Part shown: piece by piece, positions 23,601 through 32,093 of the stretch | Layout: every line of letters begins with the position of its first letter | Position numbering within the stretch: the stretch's first letter is position 1 | Notes under the pieces: generated by a model | Databases searched by the model: none | The model's input: the letters and a program-made list of their open reading frames with translations, nothing else | Told to the model about the DNA's origin: nothing | Source: Ixodes scapularis | Lineage: Eukaryota; Arthropoda; Arachnida; Ixodida; Ixodidae | NCBI RefSeq assembly: GCF_016920785.2 | Contig: NW_024609836.1 | Location: forward strand, 62,041,930 to 62,105,929 | Length of the DNA stretch: 64,000 bases | Reading direction: 5' to 3' | Made by a program: the position numbers and the translations under genes

Positions 23601-26600
23601 CGATTGAGTGTTACTCGTTCACGCTTACCATCCGACATCATATATAAGTGGATAGACGCTGAATTGGACATGTTCCCGCGAGGGGAATGGCTATCTGGAA
23701 GCCTCAGAGGGTAGCGGCAACCATCTTGCACTGTGCTCTAAAGAAACTCTTAAAGGGGCCCTGCAGCGACTTTATTACTGACTGAATTTGCACCGAACCT
23801 GAGTGCACTGATCAAGGTAACTCAGTTAAACTTTTCTTTTCTCGAATTTCGCTTTATTTCAAAAGTTATAGGCAAATTAAATCGACAAAAAACAAGCAAG
23901 AAATATCCTCCTTCATGACGTCCCTGATCCTGGCTTGGGTGGCCGTGATCTAGAGGAGGGGTATCGAGCCAAGACCTCCTAGAAGCTAAGGAAGTAGCGC
24001 TCCGAGTTATGACGTCATAATGGCCAGAGAAGGGAGGCCACGTCGAGAAAAGGCGTCTTCTCTGGTTCTCTTAACCCCGGTCGCGTCGTCTGCTTAGACA
24101 GGTCACATGGTTTGTTCGCGCGCATTAATCCGACATTAATATACCTTTTAAATGCGTAGTCTTGTATAATGTAATATATATATATAATACCAACGTAATA
24201 TACAACGCGTTACCAAGGTTGAAAGTACCAAATTTATATTTATGATTATCCCCGTAACCGCGGGACTGCGTGCAGTCCCGCAGCTCCCCACAGTTTTCGA
24301 AGGAACCGGCTCCGGTGGAACATTTTCTTCCTCCATATGGGCTCGCATTTCTGGCAAATTTACGCTGTGTGTGAGCTGCAGACTGTTTGAAAACAAACGC
24401 TGAGACATTTCAGAAGAGAAGGGAACCAAAAACAATTCAGTCATCACCGCAGGGAGCGCACACGAGCAGGAGATGGGTCGACAACATTAAGGCTTTCAAC
24501 CCATACTGCTGCCGCTGCCCTCGTGTGTGGTTTGTTTTGTGTTTTCTTGATACTATTGAACATGGTTAAAATCGCGCACAAAGAGAGATGAGGACAAACG
24601 AGGAAGAAACACAGAATACAACAAAAAAAAATTAGTCGTTAGATGTTTATACAGCAGGAGTTTAGTCTGCCAGGACATGGCGACATTGTTACCCACTGTA
24701 GATGAGCAATTTAGCCAGTGCGGTACAACCGCTAGCCTGGGGTCTTTAACGTGCACCACGCAGTAGTGATACACGACCGCACGCCGGTACGATGCTCATC
24801 CAGATCGAAACGGGTAGGGGTGGGGCTCGAACCCAGGATCCCTGGGTTCTGCAGCGCGAGCTTTCGCTCCACGGGCGTCGAGCTGGGTGTGCGCTTTAGC
24901 CCACTCGGCCACCGATCCCCCAACACAGAACACAGACAGGCGCGCACTCACAACTCTAGTATATTAAGTGAAGAAGAGAATGATGAAGCACTATTTTTTA
25001 CAGGGGACAACGTCACCAGGGAAAACAGATCGTCCGCAGTCAAATGGTCGCAAGAAGGCAACTTCTTTTTCGCTCAAAGCTACCGACGGCTGACTAACGC
25101 AGCGATCGGTCAGGCTCAAGATGGTGAACGCCTCGAGCACCTCGCACGTTTGTTTTTCTTTAAAGCGGCCAATGGTTGATGTTTTTTTTTTCTAAAGATG
25201 GTGTGCACATACAGGTTTTACAGTGCACCGAAAGGTGACCTCCTACATTGGATGTTAAAGAAAGTTTATGCTCTCGTAGCCGGTCATTCAGACACCGTCC
25301 CGTCTGTCCAACATAGCATCTTCCACATGAAAGAGGAATGCTATATACAAACCCCGATGAACAGGGAACAAATGGCCGCACATGTTTTTTGTGGCACGTG
25401 TTTTTTGATAATTTTTCCTCCTCTTCACGACCCTTAGACAAAATTTGTCGCATTTTCTTAGGGGCTGATAGTACTACGGGCACACCATACCTGCTGGACA
25501 CTTGTTTTAGGTTATGCGATATTTTGTGTAGGTATGGCATAACCACCACCCGTTTTTTTTCTAATATGTCAGCCCCTAAGAAAATGCGACAAATTTGTTC
25601 TAAGGTTCGTGAAAAGGCGGCAAAATTATCAAAAAAACACGTGCCACAAAAAAACATGTGCGGCCATTTCTTCCCTGTTCATCGGGCGTTGTATATAGCA
25701 TTCCTCTTTCATGTGGAAGATGCTATGTTGGACAGACGGGACGGTGTCCGAATGACCGGCTACGAGAGCATAAACTTTCTTTAACATCCAATGTAGGAGG
25801 TCACCTTTCAGTGCACTGTAAAACCTGTATGTGCACACCAGCTTTAGAAAAAAACATCAATCATTGGCCGCTTTAAAGAAAAACAAACGCGCGAGGTGCT
25901 CGAGGCGTTCACCATCTTGAGCCTGACCGATCGCTGCGTTAGTCAGCCGTCGGTAGCTTTGAGCGAAAAAGAAGTTGCCTTCTTGCGATCACTTGACTGC
26001 GGATGATCTGTTTCCTCCTGGTGACGTTGTCCCCTGCAAAAAATAGTGCTTCATCTTTCTCTTCTTCACTTAATATACTAGAGTTGTGAGTGCGCGCCTG
26101 TCGGTTTTCTGTGTTCCTTCTTCGTTTGTCCTCGTCTCTTTGTGTGCGATTTCGACCATGTTCAACGTTTACCAACTCGCCCAACTTACTACTCTTCTTG
26201 ATACATACGCCATTTACGTGGATTCGCGGAACACGTCTTGCTACGGTGTGAGTGACATGTCCGGTAACTAGTCAACGATGAAGGCCGGTTCAGACACTTG
26301 CGTTTGAGTGCGTTTGACTGCGTTGCGGCGAGAAGCAAAAGCGAGTCACCGGCACATCTGTGCTTCGTATAAAGCGTGGAATCCAATTCAAAGAATCATC
26401 TTGGCACGCGATATAACCAACAGGAATGTCCTGGTGTCTCGCTGCCGCAACGCAGTCAAACGCAGTCAAACGCAACTGTGTGAACCGGGCTTTACACTGG
26501 CCGGTTATCGATAGACCTCTCCCTCGTCGAAAGGATAGACTTTGTGGCGATAGCCACTGGAAATAGAAGATCGCGTGCAATTAAAGAGCCAGACCAGTTC

Positions 26601-29082
26601 GATTTTGGGATGCGTCAGACGGAGTCGCTTTTCGTCTGTCTTTCTCCACATTGGTGACCCGAACCGTCTGTCTTTCTCTTCAACTTCTTCGAGTTCGTGT
26701 TCAAAGTTTTTGTCGTGAAGGATATTGCGGAACGTAGGGGATGGAGAGGTGAGCAGCAACTTATTTACGGGTTTTGTCGTGTAGGACACGAGTAAAATGC
26801 TTACATTCGGCTACTTTTACCTGTAATAGAATGGAATCTCGTTCTTCGTCGGTATCCGTTTGCAATTGCGTCGAAATTTGTAAATATTCTTGGTAACATT
26901 CAAGTTTTCACTGGAAGGCGAATAACAAGTTTATGTGCGCTGTTTGTGCCTACGTGTTTACACTAATTTTTTTATTGTCTTCACCGCGTTTAGACTAGAA
27001 TCCTGACTGTATTAAGTTAATAGTAATATTGCCTAGAAAGTAAGCTTCATTTTGTTCTAAGGCAGCTCGAGCTCTTCGGGAGAAGCAAATTAGTTGACTG
27101 TAAATAGTAAGTTTAGTACCACTGCCACACGGAAAAGTTATTATATTTTCTTCAAATGATATAGGACTGGATTAGCTCGCGATCCTGGGTAACTATACGA
27201 GCGTCGCGAGCTGATTTGCCGACCCCATAATGTCATACGATCGAAATTACATTTATTTTGCTATGTGGCCGGGGTATAACGCAAGAATTCAGTGACTGCA
27301 TGCGTTAACACCGCTTATATGGTTGTAAGCAACACTTGTCTAGCTGTGTCCGCCTTGACTACGTCTACCTGATTTTACTGTGATTCGTTTTGCTGTGTCT
27401 AATCGCACTGCGTGTTTATCCATTTTGTGGAAGTAATTCTGCATAAAATAGGCATTTCTACAGCAATAACTGCGTGGCTCAATGTTTTCGACTTGAAACG
27501 ATCTTTTTTCGATACGTGGCTTGCACATGAAGGCCTTCAAAGGACGCTCCTATGACCACCAGAGACGAGGGCAAGAAGGAGCTCCCCTCTAATCAGAATC
27601 CTACTTCGTGCCTCCCGGATATGCACAGACGTCGCTATTCTCCTCCCAGAAGATTATAGAAGATTAACCTGTCACTCAAAATTATTACAAAACCAGCTTC
27701 CCTCTCCTCCTTTTACATGGTTGTCAAAAGTATGCGATGTGACGTCAGTGCAAGGAGCCTGTAGACGTTTTCTACGCATACCTCGTGCTATTTCATACCG
27801 ATGATTTAGCGGCATAATATTTTGCCAGTGTAATAAAATGCTTTCTAACCCCGTTGCTATGTGAAGCTTTCATTTTGTGACACGCTTATAGCGTGTCTTA
27901 TAGACACGCTATAAGCCTATAGCGAATCTTACCTTTGCCGTTGTTCTCCTCGAGGTCGTTCCAGGAGTCCAGGCTGCGAATTTTGTGGTCGCTGCTCAGG
28001 CCCGCGAACGCGTACACCAGATGGGTGCAGAGGTGCGGGTCGATGTTCTCCACGGGGTACTTGCCGTCTCCCGGCCGGTAAACCGCCCACGAGCCGTAGT
28101 AGCACACGACCTTGTAGTTGTGAGAGTCTGCGATAGAGTAGAGATGTTCATCGTTAACTTGCTCACCCTCTAAATGACGCACGCTACAACTTCTCAAAAA
28201 GTAAAAGCCGTTTTTTTTTTTTCTTTTTAGAAATATTTTTTTTGTATATTAGTGTCTTCATATATCAGTATCTTCGCTTAATTCTTTTTGTATCAGTTTT
28301 TTACTATATCAGTATCTTCGCCATATAAGTTTCTTCGCTATATAAGTATCTTCGCTATATCAGTATCTTCTCTATATCAAAATGTTCGCTATATCAGTCT
28401 TGATGCGACAAACTGGTTAGTACTATAGTCGTTGCGACAGAGCAGGCGGCCTCAAAACACTCGGGGAAAGCACTGGTACAGTCACGTCAGTTATAGTCAA
28501 ATTACTTTCAAGGGAAATTTAAATTATAGTCCCACTCAGGTTATTGTACCTCAAACATAATTACGGGACATGGTTATTTTAACACGAAACAGTGCCAAAT
28601 AGAACAGCACTTTTGGAGAGCCCAGAGGCCAAAACCCAGAGGGTTCAGGCCGCCGTCTGAGGGGTGGCTAGCGGGGCGACCCTAGGGGTCTCCCGTTCAG
28701 TCATTAACCCATGCTTGGGCAAATAAATATTGTTTACTACTACTACTACTACCGAGAAAAGAGACGAAAGCCCCACACAAGAAGAGGTTGGCAAAAGGAG
28801 TGGAGCATACAAAGCGCTCGAGTTGATACAACAGAAGACTCAACATTTGAAACTTCAGCATCAGTGACAAACACAAAGGCGCATGTATACGATATCAGAT
28901 CTGTCACTACCATTTCCTTTATTCTGCGAATATGTACATACATATGTAATGCATTATGGAACCACTGTGTACCTACCTGCACATCGTGGAGCAAGTGCGT
29001 AGCTCATGATAGGCGTTGCCGCTGCTGAAGAGGCCATGAGCAGCAGAGCCGCAGGTGCCACAATGACCAGCATGATCAGCAT
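16168..29082 (-). CDS. Chitinase, glycoside hydrolase family 18 (8 coding exons, 467 residues)
   Basis: The joined coding sequence runs 29082-28977, 28169-27933, 23585-23329, 21845-21742, 20562-20439, 19257-19072, 17100-16978 and 16434-16168; all introns are GT-AG and the phases agree. Seen: a hydrophobic signal peptide (residues 1 to about 22), the family 18 motif DGLDMDWE with catalytic Glu180, MTYDFHG (243-249), and the late tryptophan in GGMVWSIETDDF (Trp394). These mark an active endo-acting chitinase that cuts beta-1,4-N-acetylglucosamine chains, probably secreted to act on cuticle or peritrophic matrix. A Pro/Thr linker (430-448) follows, but the frame stops 19 residues later with no chitin-binding domain. 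The ATG was chosen because it gives the signal peptide. An acceptor-like TTTTCAG just upstream hints at a non-coding first exon. A further 3' exon beyond the window's ordinary sequence cannot be excluded. Confidence 0.93.
16978..17100 (-). CDS. Chitinase exon 7
   Basis: Residues 339-379. It starts ICEAFKRQSW, completing the family phrase GYNEICE across the splice, and carries MAPYAYHDRQWVGYDD, the conserved wall of the substrate groove. Both boundaries are in phase 0 (acceptor AACAG, donor AAG before GTAACT). Confidence 0.94.
17101..19071 (-). other. Chitinase intron 6
   Basis: A 1971-bp intron. It holds a GC-rich patch at about 18230-18400 with GCGCGC, CATGCGCAGAACG and CGCCATTTTG blocks that look like a TATA-less promoter or a MITE fragment, and a C12/T8 homopolymer at 18640-18660. 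No extra exon with family 18 similarity is seen. Confidence 0.6.
19072..19257 (-). CDS. Chitinase exon 6
   Basis: Residues 277-338. It includes VHYWISQGAAREKMVLGMGL and YGRAFTL, typical of the seventh strand, and then the insertion region (TREPGSLGYNE) of family 18 enzymes. The acceptor is CTCGCAG and the donor is GAG before GTAACA, both in phase 0. Confidence 0.94.
19724..20155. mobile_element. Foldback MITE with TA target duplication, 432 bp
   Basis: The element starts CAGGGTGTCACAAAAGAAAA after a TA and ends with the exact inverse TTTTCTTTTGTGACACCCTG before a TA. The arms of about 165-190 bp include GTAAATTTTC, GCCGAACGCTCATTCTC, CAGATGCCAAAGTTTCAGCC and CGATCCGATAACT. They enclose a short GC-richer loop around 19920-19980. 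The TA-flanked structure fits a Tc1/mariner-mobilised MITE. It lies in chitinase intron 5. A single arm of the same family is at 52724-52830. Confidence 0.88.
20439..20562 (-). CDS. Chitinase exon 5: MTYDFHG strand
   Basis: Residues 235-276. YLDLLHVMTYDFHGTWE provides the substrate-binding Tyr and Asp of the conserved MTYD segment. HHTPLYSRPEE follows, the usual active-site loop. The acceptor is CACGCAG and the donor GTAAGT. Confidence 0.93.
20641..21085. repeat. Cluster of G, C and T homopolymers in chitinase intron 4 flank and exon 5 flank
   Basis: A G-run of about 20 (20642-20662), a T22 run (20766-20786), C-runs near 20880 and 20947, and a G15 run near 21061 lie within 450 bp. Around the last run, CTAATTTCTATTCC and its inverse GGAATAGAAATTA recur, forming small hairpins. 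Nothing codes here; the frames across it are artefacts. Confidence 0.75.
21608..21680. repeat. GT microsatellite followed by AT microsatellite
   Basis: About 18 GT units with one interruption, then a short (AT)n tract at 21663-21678. It lies inside chitinase intron 4. Confidence 0.85.
21742..21845 (-). CDS. Chitinase exon 4
   Basis: Residues 201-235 (last codon split). It reads ELSEEFKPYGLLLTAAVAAG and then DKAYDVPQVS, matching the segment between the catalytic strand and the MTYDFHG strand in family 18. The acceptor is TTGGCAG and the donor GTGAGC. Confidence 0.92.
22125..22315. repeat. Foldback element, about 190 bp, in chitinase intron 3
   Basis: GTCTGCTTCTTTCGCAGGA on the left pairs with TCCTGCGCAACAAGCAGAC on the right. 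The core is strongest: AAGGATAGTGGATAGACCTC pairs with GAGGTCTACCCACTATCCTT around a loop of about 12 bp near 22220. Arms in between (GACGCCAAGCTCT / AGAGCTCGGCGTC) also match. Confidence 0.8.
22439..22603. repeat. Foldback unit 1 of a pair (CGCCGCCATCTTG arms)
   Basis: TCAGGGCGCCGCCATCTTG on the left pairs with CAAGATGGCGGCGCCCTGA on the right. A GC-rich stem (GTGTGCTTGGACGCG / CGCGCCCAGGCGCACC) and the inner pair CATAATCCG / GGATTATGG lie between them. The next unit (22631-22737) has the same plan, so the two are tandem relatives. Confidence 0.8.
22631..22737. repeat. Foldback unit 2 of a pair
   Basis: ACGGCCTCAGGACGCCGCCA on the left pairs with TGGTGGGGCCCTCAGGCCGT on the right, with GCTTGGGCGCG / CGCGCCCAAAAGC inside. 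It shares arm sequence with the unit at 22439-22603. Both sit in chitinase intron 3. Confidence 0.8.
22788..22970. repeat. Divergent relative of the 2384-2801 hairpin MITE core
   Basis: The stretch shows TCACGTGACC, CCACGTGACC and GACGTCACGTG, alternating with hairpin-like CAGCTAATTTTGGCCG, CCGCTAAATTTAGCTGG and CCCCCTAAATTTTGTGGGG. That is the same combination of CACGTGACC blocks and CCGCTAAATTTAGCGG hairpins as the core at 2461-2715, but with longer spacing and more decay. Confidence 0.55.
23329..23585 (-). CDS. Chitinase exon 3: catalytic motif
   Basis: Residues 115-200. It holds LKTLIAIGGWNEGS (the SxGG-type region) and DFDGLDMDWEYPG, in which Asp173, Asp176, Asp178 and Glu180 form the catalytic DxxDxDxE set, all intact. 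The acceptor CTCCAG precedes GAGCTTTC; the donor is AAAG before GTAGTG. This exon alone is enough to assign the family. Confidence 0.95.
24621..24921 (-). mobile_element. tRNA-derived SINE with 13-bp target duplications (Ruka-like)
   Basis: The 5' end (24921) is tRNA-like: the RNA polymerase III A box TGGCCGAGTGG and B box GGTTCGAGCCC are both present, in a tRNA-Ser-like arrangement. The tail contains GTGCACGTTAAAGACCCC, a phrase I associate with tick SINEs such as Ruka. Direct repeats AACACAGAATACA (24608-24620) and AACACAGAACACA (24922-24934) flank it and differ at one base. It interrupts only the left arm of the palindrome; the right arm is uninterrupted there. The family name is from memory and moderately sure. 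Confidence 0.85.
25160..25568 (-). pseudogene. Penelope-like retroelement C-terminus with GIY-YIG domain, left copy
   Basis: Read on the minus strand from 25568: VVVMPYLHKISHNLKQVSSR, YGVPVVLSAPKKMRQI, then VYSIPLSCGRCYVGQTGR and LNDRLREHKLSL, ending at INHWPL. This is the linker and GIY-YIG endonuclease domain that follow reverse transcriptase in Penelope-like elements. CYVG stands for the YIG, and the Arg of NDRLREH is kept. The reverse transcriptase part is missing, so the copy is 5'-truncated. The frame continues upstream only into antisense of the other arm, which is not protein. Confidence 0.88.
25569..25876 (+). pseudogene. Penelope-like retroelement C-terminus with GIY-YIG domain, right copy
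   Basis: It starts within SAPKKMRQI and reaches MRPFLPCSSGVVYSIPLSCG, CYVGQTGRCPNDRLREH and INHWPL on the plus strand. A frame change near 25650-25660 separates the first part (25574-25640) from the GIY-YIG part, so it cannot code for the domain as one piece. Otherwise it mirrors the left copy. Truncation of both copies at nearly the same codon region is the reason the inverted repeat has a clean inner edge. Confidence 0.85.
26280..26494. mobile_element. MITE with about 50-bp inverted ends (GCCGGTTCAGACAC type)
   Basis: The left end AAGGCCGGTTCAGACACTTG and the right end, read on the other strand, AAAGCCCGGTTCACACAGTT continue in step through GCGTTTGACTGCGTTGCGGC. The interior is about 90 bp without coding. 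The start AAGGCCCGTTCACACAC recurs at about 32839, and CAACCGGAACAACC blocks follow there, so a related end lies in that region. Superfamily not assigned. Confidence 0.75.
27884..27916. repeat. Perfect 14-bp inverted repeat near the exon 2 donor
   Basis: GCTTATAGCGTGTC and GACACGCTATAAGC face each other around five bases. The hairpin sits 17 bp inside chitinase intron 2, right after the donor at 27932. It could affect splice-site access, or be a chance MITE scar. Confidence 0.75.
27933..28169 (-). CDS. Chitinase exon 2: first strand of the barrel
   Basis: Residues 36-114. It contains KVVCYYGSWAVYRPG and the run from NIDPHLCTHLVYAFAGL, the classic first and second strands of family 18 barrels. 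The acceptor is TTTAG before AGGGTGAGC and the donor is AAAG before GTAAGA. It ends inside a Gly codon. Confidence 0.93.
28248..28405. repeat. Minisatellite, 17-18 bp unit TATATCAGTATCTTCGC
   Basis: About nine variants of TATATCAGTATCTTCGC (such as CATATAAGTTTCTTCGC and TATATCAAAATGTTCGC) are arranged head to tail inside chitinase intron 1. The tract is T-rich on the plus strand and therefore A-rich in the transcript. Confidence 0.8.
28611..28755 (+). mobile_element. Probable LINE 3' end with CTA-repeat tail
   Basis: A GC-rich stretch (GGGTTCAGGCCGCCGTCTGA, GGGGCGACCCTAGGGGTCTC) leads into AATAAATATTGTTTACTAC and a (TAC)5 tail. Such short-repeat tails are usual at non-LTR retrotransposon 3' ends. 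No coding part remains, so the family is unknown. It lies in chitinase intron 1, opposite to the gene. Confidence 0.5.
28977..29082 (-). CDS. Chitinase exon 1: start codon and signal peptide
   Basis: Residues 1-35. A strongly hydrophobic stretch (MLIMLVIV, AALLLM) is followed by small residues (SSAAA) suited to signal-peptidase cleavage, so the product enters the secretory path. The exon ends GCAG before GTAGGT, leaving one base of a split Glu codon. The sequence before the ATG reads TTTTCAG, a good acceptor, so the 5' UTR is probably split. The promoter was not found. Confidence 0.8.
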
Positions 29083-29270
29083 CGCTGGAGGGTAGCGGAG
29101 CTGAAAATGCAGGACGCAAATCTTTCATCCTGTCCAGTCGAAGATAGTCATCCTGGTTTGTTGACAATCTTAGCCAGTTGAGCAGGTGACGCTTAGATCT
29201 TATTCAAAATTCAGGCATTCCTCACCTATTTAAAAAGCAGGGCTTTTTGTGTACGGCATGGAGTATGGAT

Positions 29271-31080
29271 ATATTTATTTATTTAAATACATTAAGAACC
29301 CTAGAGTCAGGGTATTACACAAGTTGGTTTACAGAAAATGTGGTGTTAACAATTTTCGGAAGGAGTGGATGTCTTGAGTGAAACGATGAATTCAGGCCGG
29401 CCATTCAAGTCCACAGCTGTTGCTGGGAAAAATTAATTAAATAATTTAAAGAATGCTATTTATCGGTTAAAAAGAAGGCCAACTTTTGCAGGGTGATCAG
29501 CACGAGCGAGAATGCGATGAGGTGGCAAGATGAATGAGCTATGTAGGAAGGTGGTCATCGTAATAAAACCTGGGAAATAGACACAATTGAGCACTACGCC
29601 CGCGTGAACATATACAAGTCCAAGACAAGATTTTTTTTTTGTTTTTTTAAAGTTCAGTGACGGGAGAGAACCTAGAGTACTCAGACGTTATAAAGCGAGC
29701 TGTGCATGGTTCTGAAGTGGCTCCATGTCAGATGCAAGGTATTTAAGATGAGAGTCCCAGACTGGTGATGCAAATTCTAATTTTGGGCGTACTAACGTGA
29801 CGTACGCGAGGCGTTTAACAAATGAGGACTCCGGACGAAGACTGCGGTATAGAAAACCAAGAGTGCGGTTAGAATAGGGAATGATGCTGTTCATAAGTTT
29901 TCCAGTAAAGGTCGTGAGGTAAGTGAACGCCAAGATATTTGTGAGCTGAGGCGGAATCTAAATTAAGGTTGCCAATAAAGCAGGAAGCATAAATATGTTG
30001 GCGAGTTAAAAAAAAAAAAAGCATTTAGATTAAGAAACGTTTAAAAGCATTTTCCACTTTGAACACCATGCGTTACTTCGGTCAAGACAAGTCTGCAGAT
30101 TACTGATCATTTGTGCTAGCGATGGGTCTGTAGATCCCGCAGTCATCGGCAAACAGGCGGACCGTAGAGGATAGCGAAAGGGGAAAATCCTTAACGTACA
30201 GAAGAAAAAGCAAGGGTCCAAGAACAGATCCTTGCGGTATGCCAGAGGTTACAGGAGCGCTTCGGGAACGGAAGTTGTTGACGTGCACGTGCTGGGTTCG
30301 ATAGGAGAGAACATTTTCAATCCATGCTAGAACGGAAGAATCAAGGGAAAGTGTGGACAGTTTTGTTAGTAGAAGTTTACGAGAAAAACGATCGAAAGCT
30401 TTGGAAAAATCGAGAAAGATGGATTCAACTCGAGGAGCGGTAGGGAAATAGGAATGTCATGGCTAAAAGCGGCAAGCTGCGTTTCGCAGGAACGATGTTT
30501 TCTGAAGCCATGGTGGTTAGAAAAAACTATATGATTTTGTTCTAAAAACTCAATAACTTGGTAATGAATGACATGTTGAATGAGTTTACAATAAACAGCA
30601 GTTAATGATATGAATTGGCACTTTTGAGGGGAGCGCGCATCCCTCCAGTCGTCAGGAATAGCGCCATTATCTAAGGACTGTTGGAACAAAAAAAGTTTGA
30701 AAAACAGTTGACAGAGGTTTAATAATCTTTGGCATTTTACTGCTTAAGTCGTCAGCCCCTCGTGATGATAAGATCTTAAATGGTACCTATCAACTTGCTA
30801 ATGCCGTCTTTAGCGAAAGTAATTGGATGATTTGTGTAAATGATGTGGTTGACAGTATCTGGTAATGACGCGATGACGCTACTGTTAAATACAGCGGAGA
30901 ATTCACTATAAAGCTTTTCAACGGCATCATCATCAGCGAGTTTAATTCCGTCGTCATTTACCAAAGAAACCGGTTTACGATAGTGGGGATTTATTATTTG
31001 CCAAAATTTCTGATGGGTGCTTTTGAGAAGAGCGGCAAGGTCGTTCTGATAAAATTGTTTTTTTTAGCTTTCGCGACAGT
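29271..31080 (-). pseudogene. Non-LTR retrotransposon (CR1/Jockey-type) reverse transcriptase, decayed and 5'-truncated
   Basis: Reverse transcriptase blocks appear in order on the minus strand, in shifting frames. They are an upstream region (30964-30776), IPDDWRDA and SNHHGFRKHRSCETQL (30689-30440), motif A IFLDFSKAFDR (about 30425-30384), SGIPQGSVLGPLLFLL and the catalytic FADDC (30288-30100), and a thumb region with NRTLGFLYR and LAYVTLVRPKLEFASPVW (29933-29688). Frame changes and a missing endonuclease part make it dead. The 3' end at 29271-29290 carries an AAAT-type tail. It lies just upstream of chitinase exon 1 on the same strand. Confidence 0.88.
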
Positions 31081-32093
31081 CGATTTGTACACTGCGAAAG
31101 TATTTATGGATGAATGAATGACACGCTATAGTTGCTTGCTTCGCACTTTACGTATTTTCGCTCTTTCTTTTGATATAAACAACGCTGTAATATCAAATCT
31201 CATTCGGAACACAAAAGCGAACAACGTTAACCGCAAAATTTAAACAAAAGCAAAAAAAAAAATGTGGATCAAAGTGGCTTGTAAGTTGTGTACAACTGTA
31301 TGAATGTTGCAGTAAGTTACATTAGCTCCAGTATGTTTTCACCTCGGGAATCATGATAAAAAAGGTTCCGTTCCTTGCCAGCGTTGCTAATCGCCTCATT
31401 TGTGTGTAGATTTAAGATTCTATTAAAGAGAAGTAATTTATTTTATATAAAAAGAAAAACACCCACTTTTTGAACTCGGAAAGCATATATCCTTTTTCCG
31501 GCAACTGAATCTCCGTAGAACTACTTTTCGCAGCGTATGAACAAGCGCGAAATTTCATTTTTTTTTTATCTGACCCCGAGTATAGCTGGTTATGATTTGC
31601 TAGGGCATTGTGTCCAATTAGTTATGCTCAGAGCACAAGAACATACTTTACCTTTGCCTGGGACTCTAAAGCGCCACCTGGTGATATGGTTTATTTGAAC
31701 ACGAATGTCCACCTGGAGAGTCACACGATGCGTTTGAGCAATACCCCCTAGACATGGTTTGTACGCTTGAAAGTTGAGTCACGAGAATGGAGCAGAGGGC
31801 TCGTAGTCGCTGGTCCCCACTCAGAGTGAAGAAAAAACTCAATGTAGATACATCTCTTTTTTTTTAGCTTTTAGATTTTATTTTTCTCTCTTCTCCAGCA
31901 TGCCATCTGCTTTCTCCTCTCCTTTTCTTCACCCTGGGTTCTTAACCTGTCGCCGACTATAGTGGCACGATTCCCTTGAACCCTAGCGTCTTACGATTGG
32001 CAAATGAAGTGATCTGCTATTTTGCCCCAACCCAAATATATACGTCTTAATTCCACATGGCGGCCGTCGTAATAGAACAACGCAGTGTCTAGT

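Larger units (their letters stand above)
24556..26165. repeat. 1.6-kb palindrome of two head-to-head Penelope-like element ends
   Basis: The left arm (24556-25469) and right arm (25569-26165) are reverse complements with scattered differences, around a 99-bp spacer (25470-25568). Without the inserted SINE the arms are about 600 bp each. Both arms run from TTGAACATGG at the tip through GAGGACAAACGA, GGCGCGCACTCACAACTC, the GIY-YIG coding part and the shared inner edge CTTAGGGGCTGA. The spacer belongs to the left copy's reading frame, so the right copy is the shorter one. It is inside chitinase intron 2, so the pre-mRNA would carry a long hairpin. Confidence 0.9.
23586..27932 (-). other. Chitinase intron 2 (4.3 kb)
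   Basis: The largest intron, containing the 24556-26165 palindrome, a SINE and a MITE. At 23754 TTAAAGGGGCCCTGCAGCGA resembles the end of another TTAA-type element with no partner end found. At 26640-26720 CATTGGTGACCCGAAC resembles an LTR-retrotransposon primer-binding region, but no LTR could be defined. The remainder (26800-27880) is unremarkable AT-rich sequence. Confidence 0.6.

Noticed and set aside
24840..24921. tRNA-Ser gene
   Set aside because: The A and B boxes are present, but the cloverleaf is degenerate, and target duplications and a SINE tail show it is a SINE head.
26640..26720. LTR retrotransposon primer-binding site (TTGGTGACCCGAAC)
   Set aside because: No flanking long terminal repeat or gag/pol frame could be found around it.
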